Source: Brachypodium distachyon
Lineage: Eukaryota; Streptophyta; Magnoliopsida; Poales; Poaceae
DNA length: 64,000 bases
Direction of reading: 5' to 3'
NCBI RefSeq assembly: GCF_000005505.3
Contig: NC_016132.3
Coordinates: forward strand, 49,428,914-49,492,913
Below, one piece after another: positions 57,042 through 64,000 of the stretch. The position numbers and the translations under genes are program-made. Under the pieces are notes generated by a model, which did not search any database, was not told the origin of the DNA, and saw only the letters and a list, made by a program, of their open reading frames with translations. Every line of letters starts with the position of its first letter. Position 1 is the stretch's first letter.

Positions 57042-57590
57042 GCCCGCGCGAGAGGAGGACGCAAGCAAAGGTTGCGTGTGGGCGAATCGGCATCTCCTCG
57101 GATCAAATTCCCGGGAGCAAAACGCCGCGCTCCCTTGTTTGGACGTCGTTTGGCACGGAGCAAGCTGAGCTTGGTTTGCTCCGGTTGGTCCAGCGACCAG
57201 GTGTACCACGTACATTACGTCGTCGCGCGTGGGCCACTCTACGCGGGTCCTTGTCACGCGTGAGGACAAGTGGTACTACTACGAGGCAACGCAGGGCAGG
57301 ATCGATGTATGGTTCCACTCCCTCTCTCTGACTCTCTGTGTGCGCAAGCGCAACGTACGTGCGTGCGCGACGAGGGTTTTCGGTCGCCGTCAAGGGGTGT
57401 CGGGGCGGAAAAGGAAAACGCTGGATTTTGCGCGGCCAAGGCCAAGATGCATGGCGCATGCCGTTGTCTCGGTGTACGACTTTGTGCGCGCCGAACCAGA
57501 AACCGGTACGCACGCGCGTCCATACGTTGCTGACGCTTTCAGCGCACCAGCCAGTACGATTTGCTACGTTTCGTTTCTCTGCTTCTCTTT
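57042..57590. other. CCD8 upstream region, GC-rich
   Basis: No gene recognised. Open frames on both strands (for example 57229-57609 +) are by-products of GC content. ACGT and CACGTACG motifs are frequent. Confidence 0.35.
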
Positions 57591-57675
57591 TACTCCCTCT
57601 GTTTCGTAAAGATGACATGAATTTGAAATAGTTCTAATTTAAAATCGTGTCAATCTTTATAAAACGGAAGGAGTA
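57591..57675. mobile_element. Short Stowaway MITE (85 bp)
   Basis: TACTCCCTCTGTTTCGTAAA at left and TTTATAAAACGGAAGGAGTA at right are complementary; internal GATGACA/TGTCAATC also pair. TA edges. Confidence 0.85.
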
Positions 57676-57918
57676 GCTAGAATCAGGATGCATGGTTGGA
57701 AAAAGACCGAATAGAATGGATCGGAATGGAATTGTTGTAGGTATACGTGCTAGGGGACTACATGAAACAATACCAGAACGATACCAAGATTTGCATAACT
57801 TCTGACGATAAACTTCGTAATGAAAATGGTTGTGTGCATCCAGGCTGGGTCATTCCTTTTTCGGAAAAAAGAACAATAAAAACTTATTACGGACCACTTT
57901 CCCTTGTAATCAATGGAT

Positions 57919-58375
57919 TTTTCTTCTTTTTGACGGAACCTCGTCAGAGGGCAGGGTGCTCCTGCATTTCATTAAGAAGAATATAATGGCCCTGTTTATG
58001 AGAAAAACCGTAGAAACACACAACGACGACAGAAAGCCTCATCACCACATGACAAGAGACCAAAACCACAACACAACCCACCAAGATCCGGGACCGCCAT
58101 CCCGACATCCACCCCTCGCACGCGAGCCACAACGCCGCACGACCCGGACACCTTGCAGCCCTAGCCACACAAGAAGACTGCTTACAGACCACGGGCGAAG
58201 CTCCAAGATCTGGGGCCGCCGCCCCGGCATGCCAGCTAGACCAAACCCACACGTGTCGAGTCCATTGGAACGACGGAACTCACTACCCACGTAGCACAGC
58301 CCGGGGCATATCCGCAAGAGCAGAAATCCCACCCCGGCCGCCGCTCACATCCCGGGGCCGCCGCCCCGGCCTTTT
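57919..58375 (-). mobile_element. LINE-type 3' end, antisense
   Basis: A T-rich border followed by GACGGAACCTCGTCAGAGGG and TTTCATTAAGAAGAA is the antisense 3' end style of grass LINEs. The body is AC-rich with CGGGGCCGCCGCCCCGG-type palindromes at about 58213 and 58350. No coding domain survives and the right border is not defined. Confidence 0.5.
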
Positions 58376-59904
58376 TTGCTCCAACGAGGTTAGCAAAGTG
58401 GATGTGTCACTAATGGTGAAGCCAATTAAATTAGGGAGGAGAGGCGTAGAGAGAAGGTTTGGGGGGTTTAGGTTGGAGGGGAACTGCGTCAAATAAGACC
58501 ACCGGATCCCACACCTAGAGGGATGGCAAAGAGCGGTAAGCAAGGCAGTGGCGCAGCTGGAAAAAATTGATGGTCCATGAGGTTGGAGAGCAGAGCACTG
58601 GTGGAATGACGCTCTCCCGGACACCGGAAAGATGATGGCAACGACCTTCCCGGAAGACGGAGGGCGACGACATTAAGGAGGATATGAAAGGTGGCGAGAA
58701 ATAGGGGTGCCACGATTAGAATTCAAGGATGGGGTCAATGGTGATGATTAGTTAGATCGATGTTCATAAGGGGACAATATAGTTAAGGATCCATGGGCCA
58801 TTAGATCTAGTTACAAATGAGTGGAGTGCATAATTCTACGAAACCGCCCCATACGCAAGATGACACGAATCCTCAGTTTCAACTATCAAATTTTTGATGC
58901 ATGGTGCCAGTTTTCCAAAGTGAGATTGATCGCTCAAGAAATTCCCACTGATTTTCCATATCAAGTGAATGCGTTTGTGTGTCCAAATCCAATTGGGGCT
59001 TCGCTTCAGAATTTCACAAAGTGGCCAATCTAAATTTCCGAGGTTAGTGTATTGGATCCTACGGCTTGCATCGTATGATTAGTTATATATACATGTAATT
59101 AATTAAGTGGGAGCATAGAAAAGCACCGTTTGTTCTTTGAAGGAACAAATAAAAGCATACTGTAGATCACCAACGGCTTCTTTTTGTAAGAACATATCGT
59201 TGAACACTTTCATTGAATGCTACTAGCATGGATGGTCTAGAATCAAAACCTGCTGTAGTACAACTAGCCTAGGTCCCAGTGAGAATTAGAACCGTTTTTA
59301 TAAAGGAAAAAATAAACATTGTTGTGTGTGTGTGTGTTCCACGAGAAGAATATGCTGATCGGATTTCCTGTATCGTCGTCTTTCCGTCAAACCTGCCCCA
59401 CTAATTCACTAAGGGCATTTAGAACGGGCTGACGTCGGATTTCTCTTAGCGATGTCACATAGAATAAATCTGATGTGGAAGAGAGAGAAATAAAGAAAAT
59501 GCACAAACCTTTTCTTAATTAAGAGATGATCTCTTCACAAGAGTGATAAGACAAAGATAAGACAAATTTACCATTGTACTAGATTTCATCTTTTTTAGCA
59601 TTTATTTAGTTAATTCTATTCATCTAAATATTAATTCTAAGATAGAACACTAAGAGATAACCCATTGTACAACATGTTTTGTTGTTTTTCCTAATTGACG
59701 TGGAATGCGTAAGATAAGACAGTCTTCCATTGTACATGCCCTAAACAAGGGTTATGGAGTAGGAATATTACTCAGATCTATAAATGCATTTGTTATTGTT
59801 GTAATCAAGGCTCTGCATATAGAACTAATTTATACAAATTGCTGCAGTGGAAACAAGAAAAAAAAACAATTACATGTACATTTCGAAGTGTACTAACCTT
59901 GGGC
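58376..59904. other. Spacer without recognised gene
   Basis: A moderately GC-rich segment (58430-58740) has no conserved frame. A (GT)n run of about 8 units is at 59320-59337. Nothing else seen. Confidence 0.3.
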
Positions 59905-60628
59905 ACCTCTGAAACTCAAATTTTTTGCTTGGTTTCTCCTCCACGATCGCCTCTGAGCGCCGACCGTCTCCAACGCAGGGGCTGGCCCAACGACTATTTT
60001 TGCGCTCTTTGTCGCCGCAACTTAGAAACCTCGCATCACTTGTTCGTCGAGTGCCCCGGTGCCCGGCAGATCTGGTGCGAGGTGGCTCTCTGGCCCAACT
60101 GTTCCGACATGGCCACCGCTATTTGCCATGCTCCGGCTTTCATTGACTCCTTCCACGAGAGAATGATCTCGGCCACTCAGAGCAAGCACCGCCAAGGGAT
60201 CAAATCCATGTTCATCCTCATCTGTTGGGCCATATGGCACGAGCGCAATTCCAGGGTGTTCAACGACAAGGAATTTTTTTTTCGCCAGATTTGTTGTTTC
60301 ATTAAGGATGAAGCCCGCGAGTGGGCTTTCGCGGGCGCCAAGGCCCTTAGGAAGTTATTCTGGGAACCACCTTTATTTTCGTATTCCTCCGTCCAACAAA
60401 AGATGTCTCAAAATTGTCAAAATTTGAATGTATCTAGACATGACTTAATATATAGATGCATTCAAATTTGGTCAAAGTTGAGACATCTTTTGTTGGACGA
60501 AGGGAGTAGCTTTTCCACGCCTCGTTTTTTTTTCTTTTTTCTTACTCATTTGCCTTAGTGCAGCCTTATAATTATTCCCTTTGCTAATACATCGAAATCC
60601 AGCGTTTGCTGGACCTTTCAAAAAAAAT
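59905..60628 (+). pseudogene. LINE reverse-transcriptase C-terminal zinc-binding region (zf-RVT), truncated
   Basis: Plus-strand frame from about 59905 with SADRLQRRGWPNDYFCALC, then RRNLETSHHLFVECPGARQI, matching the C-X2-C...H-X4-C zinc-binding region that ends many plant non-LTR reverse transcriptases, followed by the ICWAIWHERNSRVFND motif. The RT core is missing (5' truncation). The 3' end carries GTTTGCTGGACCTTTC and a poly(A) run at about 60621-60628. A MITE (60382-60508) is inserted near the end of the frame, which reads through it without a stop. Inactive. Confidence 0.85.
60382..60508. mobile_element. Stowaway MITE inside the LINE remnant
   Basis: TATTCCTCCGTCCAACAAAA at left and TTTTGTTGGACGAAGGGAGTA-type right end pair over about 45 bp including GATGTCTCAA/TTGAGACATC. 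Interior TGAATGTATCTAGACATG relates it to the 12328-12444 subfamily. 127 bp with TA edges. Confidence 0.92.
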
Positions 60629-62110
60629 TGTATTAATTTAATTTATTTATCTGACAGTGCAGGAAAATTTTCTGTTTGTGTACACTAACAAAGTCATACA
60701 CCATAGGCCCATGGTGTCTTAATTCCTCCATTTGGACCATTAAAGCGATATTTCCTCTGCATCACTAAAACATTTATGTGGCACCTCTTATATATAGTAC
60801 CTACTTCAACTTTCATGATTAGCACAAGAAAAGCGTATATAATATATTTGTCATTTTGTCTTTGCGCGTCTTTGTTTTCTTTTCTATATATTTATATTCC
60901 CAAGTTTTTCGACATTTTGATTGTATCATGCGACAGTTGTAATAACTCTGCATGGCCGTATGTGTGCAATTCTAGTTAGTGCATGCGGAGGCCTTTTTTT
61001 TTTCCGGGAAGTTAGTGCGGAGGCTGGGAGCGTGGGAGTAATGAGAATTTCCTCTTTTTTATCCCTTTCTATGTTAGTACTACTATATAGTGTGATTAAG
61101 AGACACGCTCATGTGGATGTGTGTGCGTCTTGTGTAAGTAACCTTGTTGAACATATAGTGCCGAACTTAATTAAATTAAATTTATAATAAGCTGTCGTGA
61201 ACAAATAACAATCAAAACAGGAGAAAAGCTATTTAGCCAACTGATGAAAACATAGACGGTACTCCCTCCGTTCTACTAAACACCTCATTTAATTATTTTT
61301 TTGTTTGTTTCATAATATATACCTCATTTTTTCTCTTGGCTCCAGCACCTAGTCAATAACTGTACACACATTTACTCTTAATCCAATAGGAATTGTCAGG
61401 TACTAAAAGCGACAGTTGTCTTGGTCCAAGTGCACAGATTTATATGATGTGTTTTGTGAAATGGAGGGAATAGCTGGTTAATCAAACGATGGATCATGAT
61501 CCACGACAATTCAAACCGCTCCAACATTTTGTCTTGAATGAGCAAAGCTAATTTAATTTTGTTTACATCTGCGGCGAGGCCCACGGTTAAATATGCCACA
61601 GTTCTACCTATTGTCTTGGTGCCAGATGCCGAATTGGCATCATTGGTCTATGTACAAAGTTGAAGCAGGTCGGGTCGTTAGTGATTCTTATTCAAACTCT
61701 TCAAGTCCAACAATATGTGTGTTTCATACTAATTGTACACGTGTATGTTATTTCACATGTGTACAGCCGATAGGATGAACGTTGCTGAAGACAAGAAGTA
61801 TATATCACGCTGCTATTTTTGTCTCGCTCAGTGTGGTCCTTGCATACGTGCGCACGCAATTAATTAGTGGTTCTAGAACATGGAGGGAGATTTCTGATTA
61901 ACGATAATCCTGCTCCTAGCACGTATTCTAGTCCAAAACCGTGTTAATCTTATGCAACGATAGAGTACGCGGCAATGCCCAGGTCATGTCGTAGATAGGC
62001 GATTAGATATTGAACCGGCCGTTAGTCCAATGCATGGAGGACATGCATAGCTCAGCATGCATCGACGGAGTGCAAACTGTTGTGGCACAGCACAAGTGAC
62101 GCTTCCTTGG
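60629..62110. other. AT-rich spacer
   Basis: Apart from the MITE at 61260-61472, no gene or conserved motif was recognised. Confidence 0.3.
61260..61472. mobile_element. Stowaway-like MITE (about 213 bp)
   Basis: TACTCCCTCCGTTCTACTAA with ACACCTCAT at left, and ATGATGTGTTTTGTGAAATG with GAGGGAATA at right, are near complements with TA edges. Confidence 0.8.
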
Positions 62111-62157
62111 CCTAGCTTAGCTATAGCAAATCGAATTTGCATAATAGCTAAGCTAGG
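62111..62157. repeat. Isolated palindrome, 14-bp plus 6-bp stems
   Basis: CCTAGCTTAGCTAT (62111-62124) pairs perfectly with ATAGCTAAGCTAGG (62144-62157), and inside it GCAAAT (62126-62131) with ATTTGC (62135-62140). A hairpin with one asymmetric bulge; no adjacent gene is seen. Confidence 0.9.
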
Positions 62158-63881
62158 ATGGAATCTACTCTTGAGCATATGGATTCTTTGCCGCCCAAAG
62201 TGGGAAGCCTAAGGCCCCAAATAGGTGGGGAAAAGCGAGCCCCTTTTGCAATTGTTTCGTCGGCCACGATCATGGTGCTTGATCCTGCCCGCCGGCCTGC
62301 CGGATCGACATCCTTTTCTCGACACTTTCTTCCTCTCCATCGACCGGCTCCTGCCACTGCGCGTGATTCGCAATGATGCGAAGTAGGATCGGAGGAGTAT
62401 CTCGACCTTCTTCTTCGATCTGCGCATCCATCGGAATCCAACGAGAAGAACCCATAGAATATTGCTGTATTATTGGTCACTCGATCTCCGGCGAATCAAG
62501 GATTCGATTACGGTGACCGGTAAAGTCCCCGTGTGCAGTGTAAATTTGTTGCTCCGGCCCTTTTTCTTTCTTGTACGTACTCCATAGCAGAGTGACTATA
62601 TAAACGTCCGTGTGCATATAAGATCGGAGAGATCACCGATCCTCCCATCGACAGTGGACGCCCAAAGCTAGGTATCAACAACTAACTTGTTAAAAAGAAA
62701 GAAAAAGAAAAAAGGCATCAAAAACTATTCCACAGATGGTTTGAAGCATTCATTTTAGACGATCCGCCCTAGCATTAATTTGCAGCATGTAATGATCTAC
62801 TTCTGCCGTCCCAAAATAAATGACATCATACTTATTTCGGAACGGAGGAAATAGTACGTTGTTTCTTTGCAAGGTGTGCACACACATACAAACCGCGCTG
62901 CATGCACGGAAGTTTACAAATCACTGTCTACATCACTAGTTAAAAATTTACTAACTAATTACCAAGATAATTAAGCAACCCAGCTGGCAAGTGCGTGCGC
63001 GAACTTGTAGTTTTCCGCTTAAGTCTCCAACAGCATCTTTCAACGACTCGATCTCTCTGGTCGATATATCTTCTCCTCGCCAAAAGGCTCAACTTAATTT
63101 ACGTGGTTGTAGTTTCATGCAGACGACGCACGGATTTAACTTGTATGGTTGTACACATCCATATATCTACCTATTTACGTCAAAAGAAAAAATATCTACG
63201 TATCATACCCCACTGTCAAATTTCTTTGGCTGGTGAAGCTGTACATTGTCGCTGTGTAGGCTTGAATTGAATCGCGCACTCGGCACACATAGATATATTC
63301 GTAAACCGCTGTCTAGCTAGTGAGTAGTGACAAACCGGCTCATCTTATAGAGTATTAGTTACTAGCTAATCACTCGCTTTCATAAATAAAGAAATAAAGA
63401 CTAAATTGCATTAAAAACACCCTTTTTTAGTCATGGTTGCTCGGAATTAACCACCATCTTTTGTTGTTTTTTTCGTGCAACTCAAATGACCAGTTCAAAA
63501 CCATTAATAGCCCAAACTCAAATAAGGTGGTTTCGAGCAGAGAATCGGCAAAGTGGTGGCACCGAGCGACGGCGACGACTCAAAAATATTTATATGTATT
63601 TTTTACCTAACGGACACCAATAAATACGATATATAAACGTACACGGTTGTATATACCTCGACCGATTACAATAAAACTGGTCGAGCTATCACTAAATATG
63701 AGATTGAAAGGTTGAAATGAGCCCAATTTTAAATTAATAGAGCCAAGCAAGACCAAATATACACAAATAATTGATGTTGGGTATGCCAACCTAGTCTATG
63801 ATGATAGGTAATAAAACAGAGGAAAACAATGTCCAAACACCAAACTGAACGACGACTACAAACAGTTATAAAATGAAGTAA
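62158..63881. other. Spacer without recognised gene
   Basis: A GC-richer patch at 62160-62510 has open frames on both strands but no known domain. A 59-bp Stowaway relic is at 62798-62856. Confidence 0.3.
62798..62856. mobile_element. Minimal Stowaway relic (59 bp)
   Basis: TACTTCTGCCGTCCCAAAAT at left and TTATTTCGGAACGGAGGAAA at right still pair, with ATGACATCAT as the centre, so nearly the whole unit is inverted repeat. Confidence 0.7.
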
Positions 63882-64000
63882 GGGCCTCTTTGATTCGCAG
63901 GATTTCAAAAACACAGGAATAAGGAAAACATAGGATTTGAATGTCATGGCATGTTGAATCCTATGAAAATTCAAAATGTAGGAATGTGTAGTAGAAGTTG
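63882..64000. mobile_element. Left part of a Tourist/hAT-like MITE, cut by the window end
   Basis: GGGCCTCTTTGATTCGCAGG preceded by TAA is a common left end of grass Harbinger-derived MITEs with 3-bp target duplications. Internal ATAGGATTTGAATG/GAATCCTATG pairing fits. The right end lies outside. Confidence 0.55.

Noticed and set aside
1..64000. CRISPR arrays, operons, riboswitches, phage or toxin genes
   Set aside because: Sequence is plant nuclear DNA; no such structures were found on reading both strands.

Overview
This window is nuclear genomic DNA of a grass, most likely a pooid (Brachypodium- or Triticeae-like). The evidence is spliced plant genes with GT-AG introns, proteins that read like rice orthologues, many Stowaway-type MITEs with CTCCCTCCG-like ends, and grass LTR and LINE retrotransposons. 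No bacterial features, CRISPR arrays or operons are present. The species is inferred, not proven.

Layout. 1-3.2 kb: a golgin-84-type gene (minus strand, 3' end outside the window), separated by about 210 bp from a tRNA-Lys(CTT). 3.4-5.2 kb: a tandem duplication and a broken LINE 3' end. 5.8-8.7 kb: a complete SEC11 signal peptidase gene (minus). 8.9-17 kb: repeat-rich spacer with a Helitron candidate, a MITE nested in a MITE, and tandem repeats. 17.2-18.9 kb: a class-A GATA factor (minus). 19-31 kb: spacer dominated by a damaged Ty3/gypsy-like element (about 24.0-29.4 kb) whose gag is split by a 2.9-kb solo LTR of another family. 31.5-52.9 kb: a gene-dense block, all on plus: NUP85, STT3A, tubulin cofactor A (TBCA) and HSP101/ClpB. 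53.7-56.9 kb: CCD8 (strigolactone synthesis) on minus, convergent with HSP101. 57-64 kb: spacer with LINE remnants and MITEs.

I rebuilt the intron-exon structures of all eight protein genes by matching splice sites to reading frame; each joins to one open frame (golgin 402 aa so far, SEC11 180, GATA 399, NUP85 730, STT3A 788, TBCA 112, HSP101 913, CCD8 570 aa). The genes are independent housekeeping and regulatory loci, not a pathway: Golgi tethering, ER signal cleavage (SEC11) and ER N-glycosylation (STT3A), nuclear pore, tubulin folding, heat tolerance, hormone synthesis and transcription.

The most interesting non-genic signals are: (a) a perfect 46-bp inverted repeat with two 43-bp direct repeats in its loop, directly upstream of NUP85; (b) three 'tail-only' micro-insertions of an oligo-T tract plus a few bases, flanked by 14-19 bp target duplications; (c) a solo LTR whose removal with one target-site copy restores the interrupted gag frame; (d) a GC-AG intron in SEC11; (e) an intact CCD8 beside HSP101. 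I found no evidence of a wholly new biological system.
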